DNA of 35,348 bases, from positions 1-35,348 of the forward strand of contig NZ_RRYE01000008.1 in assembly GCF_004010105.1 (NCBI RefSeq). Reading direction: 5' to 3'. Within the stretch, counting starts at the first letter, position 1. Every line of letters begins with the position of its first letter. This document shows positions 9,501 to 16,717 of this stretch, piece after piece. The notes beneath the pieces are model-generated. The model ran no database searches. It was not told the DNA's origin and saw nothing but the letters and a program-made list of their open reading frames with translations. This DNA is from Microbacterium sp. CPCC 204701 (GTDB lineage: Bacteria; Actinomycetota; Actinomycetes; Actinomycetales; Microbacteriaceae). Made by a program: the position numbers and the translations under genes.

Positions 9501-12500
9501 ACGTTCTCGAGAAGGGCGGCGACCGCACCGACGATGCCGCCTGGCACGACGCCCAGGATGCGAGCGACTTCCCGCAGTATGCGCGCGACGACACGGTGCC
9601 GTACCGCATCAGCGTGACCAACAGGGGCACGGGCACGCTCACGAACGTCTCGGTGACCGACCCGATGTTCCCACAGTGCGCCTACACCGTCGCCTCGCTC
9701 GCGGCCGGCGCGACCGAGTTCCGCGACTGCACCGCCGGCCCCGCCGCGCTCGGCACGACGATCAACGAGGCATTCGTGAATGTCACGCCGCCGGTGGGCG
9801 AACCGCTCACCGGAAGCGACCCGGCGGGAATCGTGGTGCCGCTGCCGCCGACGGTCTCGAAGACCTCGAACCCGGCGTCGGGGACGCCGGTGCTCGCGGG
9901 CGAGAGCATCACCTACACCGTGACGATCACCGAGCCCGAAGACAGTCCGGCACCATTCCTGTCGCCGAGCTTCACGGACGACCTCACCGGCGTGCTCGAC
10001 GACGCCGTCATCGACGAGGACAGCATCACGGTCGCCACGTCCGCCGAGGACGGCGCTCCGGGCACCGCGGTGCTCGACGGCAACGCGCTGCGGTGGTCGG
10101 CCGACCGCATCTTCCCCGGCGAGATCATCACCATCACCTACACCGTCACGGTCAAGGACTACGACGAAGTCGGCGACTTCCGTCTGCGCAACGCGGTCAC
10201 CCCGGGCACCGACATCGAGTGCGGCACCTGCACGACGGAGCACCCGGTTCCCGGTGTCCACTTCGCGAAGTCCGCGACCCCGACGACGGTGACGCCGGGC
10301 GGCACCGTCACCTACACGATCGACGTCCGCAACACCGGCCAGGTGGCGTACGGCGAGAACGGCTTCGCGGCGGCGACGGTGACCGACCCTCTGACGGACG
10401 TGCTGAAGGATGCCGTCTGGGTCGGCTCCTCATCGCCCGGGGTGGTGTTCGACCCCGCCACGGGCGTCACGTGGAGCGGTCCGCTCGCGGTCGGCGCGAC
10501 CACTTCGTTCAGCTTCGATGTGCAGGTGAAGCCCGCCGGCGTCGACGAGGACACGCGCGACGACCGGCTCGAGAACACGATCGTGTCGGAGACTCCCGGA
10601 AGCAACTGCACGGACGACTCGACCGACCCCGACTGCGACGCCGTCGTGCGCGTGCAGTCGTACACCGTGGAGAAGTCGACGGCCGAGGCGCCCGTGGTGC
10701 GCGGTGAGGTCGTGACGTACTCGCTCACCGTGCGCAACACCGGTGAGGTCGCGTACACGGCCGAGGACCCGGCGTCGTTCGACGACGACCTCGCCGACAT
10801 CCTCGATGACGCGGACTTCGTGGCGGGCAGCGCCACTGGCGGCGCCGCCTTCGCAGACGGCCACCTGACATGGGCCGGCCCCCTCGCCGTCGGCCAGATG
10901 CGCACGTTCACCTACTCCGTGGCGGTGAAGCAGACGCCGAACCCTGACAGCATGACGCTGAACAACACGGTCGCCCCGACAGGCACCGGCGGCAGCTGCG
11001 CCGGCGACGGACTGTGCGACACGTCGACGCCGATCGCCCAGTTCCACGTCGCGAAGTCGTCCGACCCGGCCTACGTGAACCCGGGTGGAACCGTGCACTA
11101 CCGCATCGTGGTGACGAACACGGGCGGCGTGGCGTTCACGGATGAGTTCCCGGCATCGTTCCGCGACTCGTTCGCGGGAATCGTCGACGACGGCGAGCTC
11201 GACGCGACGATCGACGACGACGGCCAGATCGTCGACGGCAGCGTGACGTGGACGGCAGGGGAGCTGACCTATCGCGGTTCGGTCCTCGACTGGACCGGGC
11301 CGCTCGAGGTCGACGGCACGGTGACGATCGAATACGACGTGCTCGTCGACAACCCCGATCGCGGCGATCACCTGCTCGCGAACCGCGTGACGACACCGAC
11401 CGGGCTCGCCAACTGCGACACCGCCTCGACCGACCCGGTGTGCGAGACCGAAACGCCGGTGCAGTCCTACGAGGTCGTGAAGGTCGCGAACCGCGACGTC
11501 GTCGAGCAGGGCGACGAGATCACCTACTCGATCACAGTGCGCAATACCGGCAACGTGCCGTATCCGGCCGGCCCGGGCGAGCCGCAGGCGGCGATCTCGG
11601 ACCCGATCGGCGACGTGCTGCAGAACGCGACGTTCGACGGTGTCGTCACCGCATCGGCCGGAACGGCGACGTGGGTCGAGGCATCCCAGACCATCCGCTG
11701 GGTGGGCGATCTGCCGCTCGGTGGTGAGCCGGTCACGATCACCTACACCGTGGTCATCACGGCTGCGACAACCCCTCCCGACCGGCTCATGAACCGGGCC
11801 AGCACCGACAGCCCCGGCGGCAACTGCGATCCTGCGACCGAGTTCTCCCTCGCCGATCCCCGGTGCTGGGTCGAGGTGCCGACCCGTGCTTATCGGGTGG
11901 TGAAGGCCGTGAGCGACACCGTCGTCGAGCCGGGTCAGCAAAACCTGACCTACACGATCGCCGTCACCAACACCGGCTCGGAGGCCTACGAAGGTACGAC
12001 GATCGGCGACGAGAACGCCGCCGAGATCCGTGACGACCTCACCGACACGCTCGGCGACTCGGGCAGTCCGGTGCTCGTGTCGCAGCCGGCCGGCTGGCAG
12101 GTGACGTTCGAGAACGGCGTGCTCGTGGGCGCCGGCCCGCTCGGCGTGGACGAGACGGTGACGTTCGTGTACACCGTCGATGTCGACGACCCGGACGCCG
12201 GCGATCACCGCATGGACAACCGCGTCGAGACTCCTCCCGGCCGCGGCGGCAACTGCACGCCCATGTCGACCGACGGCGACTGCGACGTGACCGTGCTCGT
12301 GCGCGAGTTCACGGTCGAGAAGACCGTCGCCCCGCAGGTCGTCGAGGTGGGCGGATCCGTGGTGTACACCGTGACGGTGCGCAACACCGGCGCGGTGGCC
12401 TACTCCGCCGCCGACCCGGCCGGGTTCCGCGACGACCTCACCGACGTGCTTCGCGACGCCGACTGGGGCGGCGTGCTCCAGGGCAGTGCGGTCTTCGACG

Positions 12501-15500
12501 GGCTCGCGACGCTCACCTGGTCCGGCGAGCTGCCGATCGGCGGCGAGGCCGTCGTGCGCTACACGGTGATCGCGAACGGCGAGACGGATGACGACATCCT
12601 CGTCAACGATGTCGACCCGGTCGGCCCGGGTGGGTCGTGCGTGGACGCAGACAGCTGCACCACCGAGGTGCCGATCCGGTCGTTCGAGTACGACAAGGCG
12701 GTCGACGCGGCCTCGCTCACCGAGGGCGACGACGTCACCTACACAGTGACGGTGCGCAACACCGGCGCGGTGGCGTACACCGACGCCCAGCCCGCCGACA
12801 TCGTCGACGACCTGTCAGGTGTGCTCGACGACTCCGGTGACCTGCGGGCCATCACGATCGATCCCGATCAGGGCGAGGCGACCGTGAACGGAAGCGCACT
12901 GAGGTGGGAGGGGCCGCTGGCCGTCGATCAGACGCTGACCATCCGCTACACGCTCACGGTGGACGACCCCGACACCGGGGACCACCACCTCGTGAACACG
13001 GTCACCAGCTCCACCGGCGAATGCGCCGAGGACGGCACGTGCACCACCGACACCCCGGTGCGCGGCTACCTCGTCGAGAAGTCGTCGGCCCCGGCGATCG
13101 TGACCCCGGGCGACGACGTGGCGTACACCTTGACGGTCACGAACACCGGCGCCGTGGCCTACACGGACGACGACCCCGCTTCGTTCTCCGACGACCTGTC
13201 GGACGTGCTCGACGTCGCGAGCGCGCCGTTCGACCTCACGGTCGAGGGCGACAGCGACGATGCGCCATCGTGGCATGCAGACGAGTCGGAGCTCCGATGG
13301 GCGGGTGAGCTGCCCGTCGGCGGCGTGGTGACCGTCCGCTACACGGTGACGGTCGACGTGCCTGTGGCCGGCGACGCGGACTTCCTGCTCGAGAACGTCG
13401 TGACGCCGACCGGCCCCGGTGGCGAGTGCGGCGTCTGCGACACGGTGACGCCGATTCGGGCATACGACACGGTCAAGACCGCGAGCCATCGGCAGGCCGA
13501 GCCCGGTGACGAGGTGACGTACACCGTGCGAATCGAGAACATCGGCCAGGTGGCGTATAGCGCTCCCACCCAGGCGACGTTCGCCGACGACCTGGCTGGC
13601 GTCCTCGACGATGCAAGCGGCCCGACCGGTCTGACGGGCGGCGCGACGTTCGCGGACGGGATTCTGTCGTGGGCGGGCGACCTGCCGATCGGAGGCGTGG
13701 CCGTCGTGACCTACGCGGTCACCGTGCTCGACCCGCAGCAGACGCCGACGCCCCCGGCGGACGGCATCCTGCGCAACGCGGTCGTGACTCCGCCCGAGGG
13801 CGGGTGCGCCGACTCCACGGCGGCGGACTGCACCACCGAGACGCCCGTGCGTGCGCTGCACTTCGAGAAGACCGTCGACCAGGAGGTCGCTTTCGCCGGC
13901 GACGCGATCGAGTACACGATCACGGTCGAGAACACCGGCGCGGTCGACTTCACCAGCGACGTGCCTGCGAAGTTCGAGGACAGCCTGGCCCGCGTGCTGG
14001 ACGACGTGACGACGGTCACAGCGGACACGCTGAACCTCGATGCCAGCGCAGGCACGGCGACGTTCGTCGCATCGACCAGTCGCATCCACTGGGAGGGTCC
14101 GCTCGCGGCCGGCGCCACGGCGACCATCACGTATCAGGTGACGATCGCGAACCCGAACCGCGGCGATCACGCACTCCAGAACCGGATCGTGACGCCGCCC
14201 GACATCCCGTCCAACTGCGGTCCGGACTCCGAGGACCCGCTGTGCGAGACGACGACCCTCGTGAAGGCACACCACCTCGCGAAGGCGGCCGACCGCACCG
14301 AGTTCTTCCCGGGCGATGTCGTGACGTACGCGATCACGCTCCGCAACACCGGCCAGGTCGCCTACACGGCCGATGAGCCCGTGGTGTGGGACGACCCGCT
14401 CACAGAGGTGCTCGACGACGCCGCATACAACCTCGACGCGGCCGCGACCTCCTCGGTGGACGGCACGGCAGTCAACGCCGTCACTTGGGATGCGGATGCC
14501 GGCGCGCTGCGTTGGAGCGGCAAGCTCGACGTCGGTGAGGTCATCACGTTCACGTACAGCGTGGTCGTGAGCAATCCGACGCCCGACGGCGCGGACAAGA
14601 TCCTGTTCAACAGGGTCACGTCCCCCACGCCTGGCGGCAACTGCTCGCCCACGAGCGAGGACCCCGTCTGCGAGGTCGACCTCGGCGGCCCGTCCGTGCA
14701 CGTGGAGAAGACCTCGACGAAGGAGACGGCGTTCCCCGGTGAGGTCGTCGAGTATGCGATCACGGTGACGAACGACGGCGGCATCGACTGGACCGCCGAC
14801 CGCCCGGCTGAGATCGACGACTCGCTCGTCGACGTCCTCGACGACGCGACCTACAACGGCGACGCGACGCACGGTGCACAGCTCGTTGGCTCGCGCGTGA
14901 AGTGGCAGGGCGCGCTCGCGGTGGGCGAGTCCGTCACGATCGAGTACTCGGTCACGATCAACGCGCCGCGCACCGGCGACGGCATCATCGACAACGTCGT
15001 GACGACCCCGGAAGAAGTGCCCAGCAACTGCGTCGCGATCGCGTCGCAGAACCCCGACGACACGCCGGGCGCAACGTTCGACCCGGCCGCGTCGACCGAC
15101 GAGGCGTGCGCAACCCGCACGCTCGTGCAGTCGTACCAGACTGTCAAGACGTCGGACGCCGGTGACAAGGTCGAGCCGGGTGACACCGTGACCTACACGA
15201 TCACAGTCCGCAACACGGGCCAGGTCGGCTACACCGAGCAGGAGCCGGCGACGTTCGTCGACGACTTCGGCGGGGTGCTCGACGACGCCCGCTACACCGG
15301 CGACGCGACGGATGGGGCCGCCTACGACGCGCCGCGCCTGTCGTGGGCCGGAGCCCTCGATATCGGGGAGGTGACCACGGTGTCGTACAGCTTCGTGGTC
15401 GCCGAACAGGGCGGGGACAACGTCATGCGCAACGTGCTGTTCAGCCACGGCGAGATCGGCGGCAACTGCGTCGACCCGAGTGTTGCGGACTGCCAGGTCG

Positions 15501-15640
15501 ACACCCTGGTGGAGCGTCCGCTCGCTGTGACCGGCGGAGGCATCGCGCTCTGGCTGGTCGGGGTGCTGGTCGGCCTGTTGGCCGCCGGCGGGCTGCTGCT
15601 GTGGCTGAGCCTGCGCCGACGTTCTCGGCGGGCGTCGTGA
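6560..15640 (+). CDS. Giant sortase-anchored surface protein with tandem Ig-like (DUF11/DUF7927-like) repeats
   Basis: This 3026-residue protein is predicted to be exported and fixed to the cell wall as a long rod, probably an adhesin or stalk. Residues 1-45 form a signal peptide with a long basic start, ending AVAHA. Residues about 46-640 are a unique region, the best candidate for a ligand-binding tip. A DUF11-like domain (about 644-770), another unique domain (about 782-970) and a second DUF11-like domain (about 977-1095) follow. About 14 tandem repeats then fill 1098-2985, each with a YTVTVRNTG-like strand and a DDL..VLDDA motif. The C-terminus has LAVTG (2988-2992), a hydrophobic helix and RRRSRRAS, which fits the LAXTG signal of class E sortases. 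The domain name is from memory. The start has only GGGGGG as ribosome site. The next gene overlaps its stop by 4 bp. Confidence 0.9.
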   Translation: MAGHHRASTGEGRGRGVRRLGKATLASVAALLMVVSGATAVAHAAIVAEHEITANWAAPAPTSVLYGNPVIAEWHINTNDAEQPESNEDVTNVTVTLTASNGRFASLPSVCKTTGVTPASSISANGVTLVCNVGTVKAGTATVLQTPIRATSTNGQPLSASGSVDSDQAAAPSVAATQTPVPVTYNYGMDLVISTPSSNPAEGGQRARYFEGAAERQYMVVDWAIAANVGSRPGPANYSFVLNVSSATVGANTNLITPEECRPVNGEVAAGIPFSAANRPDRAAFPGGCTITKLNATQYRVTLTNIDYSLTRVPVKDSKGQNLPAGRNYIASGALILSHPSPATLTQTFNFSANAPAWTYPGTTQRTNDPTANNTDAITLYVPGDFSNAWHGTPASSRSTWDDQLFVAPGTGSAWTPGAGGATLPLYSQATSYAWNDYRGPNAGNVAGVCTMNQSATSFPAPESNNLVYRYMDGGGWDPARGGYLQMPTLRYWYTTANIDTHTFTCGSTAVTWVPATPAGGVTAGDPRTPGTSVVQLPANVSAVRVTWNPAVDKPYGVFVRGFGYIKANATPWVAGAPNNILEEGWTVGSYNRPNAVTAAANTWYNSSNIAGVNTATPWSPYTGAAGGTNGWRDVYRIVGNTGSISKSASPQTAGPGQPVTYTVRAATNSTTTPPTNSNLTVVDLLPAGMQYIAGSARIDGTAVTPASATVSGRRQLTFAMTNSPANTQRVITYQAMLPANSSVAPGTTLTNTAEVRVPGDIRELALRQASASVVVPNNGTTSFGKSAGATYVPYAGGSSFWRMTLNSLDPSSNAYTDTIDILPYTGDENGTNLDGGYEVTRVSVPAGTWRVFYTTADPGTLSDDPRTKSNGTNPGAIAGNTVGWRAITLSGTNAAIPADATAIRVIGPALAPGAQQSFDVHFTTAAPTSTECAAPAAGDNKPGQVIVNAATSIAAHTGLPMKSSATTTIADCNQIEVKKYVLEKGGDRTDDAAWHDAQDASDFPQYARDDTVPYRISVTNRGTGTLTNVSVTDPMFPQCAYTVASLAAGATEFRDCTAGPAALGTTINEAFVNVTPPVGEPLTGSDPAGIVVPLPPTVSKTSNPASGTPVLAGESITYTVTITEPEDSPAPFLSPSFTDDLTGVLDDAVIDEDSITVATSAEDGAPGTAVLDGNALRWSADRIFPGEIITITYTVTVKDYDEVGDFRLRNAVTPGTDIECGTCTTEHPVPGVHFAKSATPTTVTPGGTVTYTIDVRNTGQVAYGENGFAAATVTDPLTDVLKDAVWVGSSSPGVVFDPATGVTWSGPLAVGATTSFSFDVQVKPAGVDEDTRDDRLENTIVSETPGSNCTDDSTDPDCDAVVRVQSYTVEKSTAEAPVVRGEVVTYSLTVRNTGEVAYTAEDPASFDDDLADILDDADFVAGSATGGAAFADGHLTWAGPLAVGQMRTFTYSVAVKQTPNPDSMTLNNTVAPTGTGGSCAGDGLCDTSTPIAQFHVAKSSDPAYVNPGGTVHYRIVVTNTGGVAFTDEFPASFRDSFAGIVDDGELDATIDDDGQIVDGSVTWTAGELTYRGSVLDWTGPLEVDGTVTIEYDVLVDNPDRGDHLLANRVTTPTGLANCDTASTDPVCETETPVQSYEVVKVANRDVVEQGDEITYSITVRNTGNVPYPAGPGEPQAAISDPIGDVLQNATFDGVVTASAGTATWVEASQTIRWVGDLPLGGEPVTITYTVVITAATTPPDRLMNRASTDSPGGNCDPATEFSLADPRCWVEVPTRAYRVVKAVSDTVVEPGQQNLTYTIAVTNTGSEAYEGTTIGDENAAEIRDDLTDTLGDSGSPVLVSQPAGWQVTFENGVLVGAGPLGVDETVTFVYTVDVDDPDAGDHRMDNRVETPPGRGGNCTPMSTDGDCDVTVLVREFTVEKTVAPQVVEVGGSVVYTVTVRNTGAVAYSAADPAGFRDDLTDVLRDADWGGVLQGSAVFDGLATLTWSGELPIGGEAVVRYTVIANGETDDDILVNDVDPVGPGGSCVDADSCTTEVPIRSFEYDKAVDAASLTEGDDVTYTVTVRNTGAVAYTDAQPADIVDDLSGVLDDSGDLRAITIDPDQGEATVNGSALRWEGPLAVDQTLTIRYTLTVDDPDTGDHHLVNTVTSSTGECAEDGTCTTDTPVRGYLVEKSSAPAIVTPGDDVAYTLTVTNTGAVAYTDDDPASFSDDLSDVLDVASAPFDLTVEGDSDDAPSWHADESELRWAGELPVGGVVTVRYTVTVDVPVAGDADFLLENVVTPTGPGGECGVCDTVTPIRAYDTVKTASHRQAEPGDEVTYTVRIENIGQVAYSAPTQATFADDLAGVLDDASGPTGLTGGATFADGILSWAGDLPIGGVAVVTYAVTVLDPQQTPTPPADGILRNAVVTPPEGGCADSTAADCTTETPVRALHFEKTVDQEVAFAGDAIEYTITVENTGAVDFTSDVPAKFEDSLARVLDDVTTVTADTLNLDASAGTATFVASTSRIHWEGPLAAGATATITYQVTIANPNRGDHALQNRIVTPPDIPSNCGPDSEDPLCETTTLVKAHHLAKAADRTEFFPGDVVTYAITLRNTGQVAYTADEPVVWDDPLTEVLDDAAYNLDAAATSSVDGTAVNAVTWDADAGALRWSGKLDVGEVITFTYSVVVSNPTPDGADKILFNRVTSPTPGGNCSPTSEDPVCEVDLGGPSVHVEKTSTKETAFPGEVVEYAITVTNDGGIDWTADRPAEIDDSLVDVLDDATYNGDATHGAQLVGSRVKWQGALAVGESVTIEYSVTINAPRTGDGIIDNVVTTPEEVPSNCVAIASQNPDDTPGATFDPAASTDEACATRTLVQSYQTVKTSDAGDKVEPGDTVTYTITVRNTGQVGYTEQEPATFVDDFGGVLDDARYTGDATDGAAYDAPRLSWAGALDIGEVTTVSYSFVVAEQGGDNVMRNVLFSHGEIGGNCVDPSVADCQVDTLVERPLAVTGGGIALWLVGVLVGLLAAGGLLLWLSLRRRSRRAS
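9853..15515 (+). repeat. Array of about 14 tandem Ig-like repeats inside the giant gene
   Basis: Repeat units start near 9853, 10252, 10657, 11038, 11460, 11884, 12304, 12677, 13064, 13459, 13850, 14267, 14690 and 15127, giving a period of about 370-440 bp (about 125-145 residues). Each unit begins with a lysine-containing strand such as YTVEKS, carries a (V/I)TYT(V/I)TVRNTG strand and a DDLxxVLDDA turn, and ends with two cysteines a few residues apart. The units are diverged in sequence, so they are old duplications rather than a recent slippage array. Confidence 0.9.
15521..15637 (+). other. Cell-wall sorting signal (LAVTG, membrane helix, basic tail)
   Basis: The encoded C-terminus reads LAVTG, then about 22 hydrophobic residues, then an arginine-rich tail. 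LAXTG rather than LPXTG is the motif known for class E sortases of high-GC actinobacteria. No sortase gene lies in this window, so the enzyme must be encoded elsewhere. Confidence 0.8.
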
Positions 15641-16239
15641 GGCGACTCCTCATCCTGCTGCTCGCGCTGCCGGCGCTGCTTCTCGCAGTGCCGGCCGCGC
15701 CGGCCGCTGCTGCCGGCGCGGCTGACGACGTGGCGGCGGTGACGGTCTCGGTTTCGGACGGGCGCGACGACGCCGCGCCCGGTGACCACCTCGACTACAC
15801 CGTGGAGGTGGACAACGCCGGTGCCGAGGCGTTCACAGGTTCGGTGACGCTGCGAGTCCCCGACTTCGCCGAGGTCGAGGCATCCGGAGCCACCATCGAG
15901 GGAGGCGTCGCGACCTGGAGCGTCGAGATCCCTGCGGGCGGGTCAGCGCAGTGGACGGCGACCGTGATCATCGGAGACGAGTCCGGCGAGGCGTACCAAG
16001 TCGTCGTCCTGGCGGAGGTCGTCGACGGAGGAGGCGCAGTCGTCGTGCGCGATGCCGATGCCGATGCCATTCCCGGCTCCATCGCGCCGCCCGCGGTCGC
16101 GGGCATGGGCGGCGAACCGCAAGGCCTTCCCGAATGGGTCATGCCGGCAGCGATCCTGGCGGCAGTGGTCCTGGCGGGATCGTCACTCGCGCTGTTCGGT
16201 GCCGTGCTCGCGCGTCGCGGACGCCCCCGGAGGGGGTGA
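15637..16239 (+). CDS. Small membrane-anchored Ig-like protein coupled to the giant surface protein
   Basis: The 200-residue product has a signal peptide (VRRLLILLLALPALLLAVP...), one Ig-like/DUF11-type domain at about 30-115 (DHLDYTVEVDNAG, then a sandwich of beta strands), a linker, and a C-terminal membrane helix at about 168-190 followed by ARRGRPRRG. No LPXTG or LAXTG motif precedes the helix, so it should stay in the membrane with its domain outside. The GTG start overlaps the stop of the giant gene in the sequence GTGA, which indicates translational coupling and a shared function, for example as a membrane partner or assembly factor. That role is inferred. Its own TGA stop lies inside the first GGGTGAA box of promoter P3. 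Confidence 0.85.
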   Translation: MRRLLILLLALPALLLAVPAAPAAAAGAADDVAAVTVSVSDGRDDAAPGDHLDYTVEVDNAGAEAFTGSVTLRVPDFAEVEASGATIEGGVATWSVEIPAGGSAQWTATVIIGDESGEAYQVVVLAEVVDGGGAVVVRDADADAIPGSIAPPAVAGMGGEPQGLPEWVMPAAILAAVVLAGSSLALFGAVLARRGRPRRG

Positions 16240-16285
16240 AGGAGCGGGTGAAATTCCTGAGACGCGGTCCGAATCCCGATAGGAA
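16234..16285 (+). promoter_or_regulatory. Candidate LAL-box promoter P3
   Basis: GGGTGAA at 16234-16240 and 16246-16252 are identical boxes 12 bp apart. The weak -10 TAGGAA (16280-16285) begins 34 bp after the start of the second box. The stop codon of the preceding gene is part of the first box. The promoter would drive a unit of about 300 nt ending at the hairpin 16552-16586, just upstream of the regulator gene. Confidence 0.5.
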
Positions 16286-16345
16286 CGATCTCAGGGTCAC
16301 GCTGCGCCTCGGCGGGCGGCCCCGTGACATTCCAGGGGGGAATTG

Positions 16346-16534
16346 TTGAGTCATCCTGTCGTGCCGAAAATCTCGGCAGATGCACCATCCGCGAGACCGC
16401 TCGCAGACCGTCGCGCTCGACTGTTCGCGGTCACACAGTCGGGCCTCGGGCGGGTCGCGGGCCGTCTCTCCGACGACGCCCTCATGATCCACCGCCGGCG
16501 CTTCCCCAGAGCGCCAGGTGGGCCGGTGAGCTGA
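16346..16534 (+). CDS. Possible small protein (62 aa) in the P3 transcript
   Basis: A TTG start 5 nt after GGGGGG opens a 62-codon frame; an adjacent in-frame TTG lies at 16343. The second half (from about residue 27, FAVTQSGLGRVAG) has the strong third-position G/C bias of real genes here, while the first half has less. It has no signal peptide, membrane helix or recognised domain and is rich in arginine and proline at the end (HRRRFPRAP). It lies entirely between promoter P3 and a strong hairpin. It could be a small DNA- or protein-binding product, or the transcript may act as RNA. Confidence 0.35.
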   Translation: MSHPVVPKISADAPSARPLADRRARLFAVTQSGLGRVAGRLSDDALMIHRRRFPRAPGGPVS

Positions 16535-16551
16535 TTTCTTCGGCCCGGCGC

Positions 16552-16586
16552 GCTGTGCCCCGCCTTCCCCAGGGGCGGGGCACAGC
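16552..16586 (+). terminator. Strong GC hairpin between the P3 unit and the regulator gene
   Basis: GCTGTGCCCCGCC (16552-16564) pairs perfectly with GGCGGGGCACAGC (16574-16586) around a 9-nt loop. It should end the P3 transcript before the LuxR-type regulator. Confidence 0.7.
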
Positions 16587-16620
16587 ATCATCATCGTCCG
16601 GCCATCAGCTGGCGGGGAAC

Positions 16621-16659
16621 TAGAGTGCAAGCGGGGGTCCGTGCGGGGGTGCGCGGACC
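16621..16659 (+). promoter_or_regulatory. Candidate promoter and leader hairpin of the LAL regulator
   Basis: TAGAGT (16621-16626) is a good -10 box about 90 nt upstream of the regulator start; no clear -35 is seen. The leader then carries GCGGGGGT twice with a 12-bp period (16631 and 16643). The second copy lies in the loop of a hairpin formed by GGTCCG (16636-16641) and CGGACC (16654-16659). The 12-bp spacing equals that of the GGGTGAA boxes, so an autoregulatory role is conceivable. Confidence 0.4.
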
Positions 16660-16717
16660 TGGCCTGGGGCCGACGTGACGGACAGATTCTGGGGATGGAC
16701 GAAGGAATCGAATCGAA

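Noticed and set aside
10430-15448. 592- and 877-codon minus-strand frames inside the giant gene
   Set aside because: They are antisense shadows of the repeat array. Composition is Arg/Val/His-rich and they have no ribosome site or recognisable domain.
9853-15515. Repeat array considered as CRISPR or recent slippage repeat
   Set aside because: The period is about 400 bp, units are diverged, and the frame is open throughout; it is a protein-domain array.
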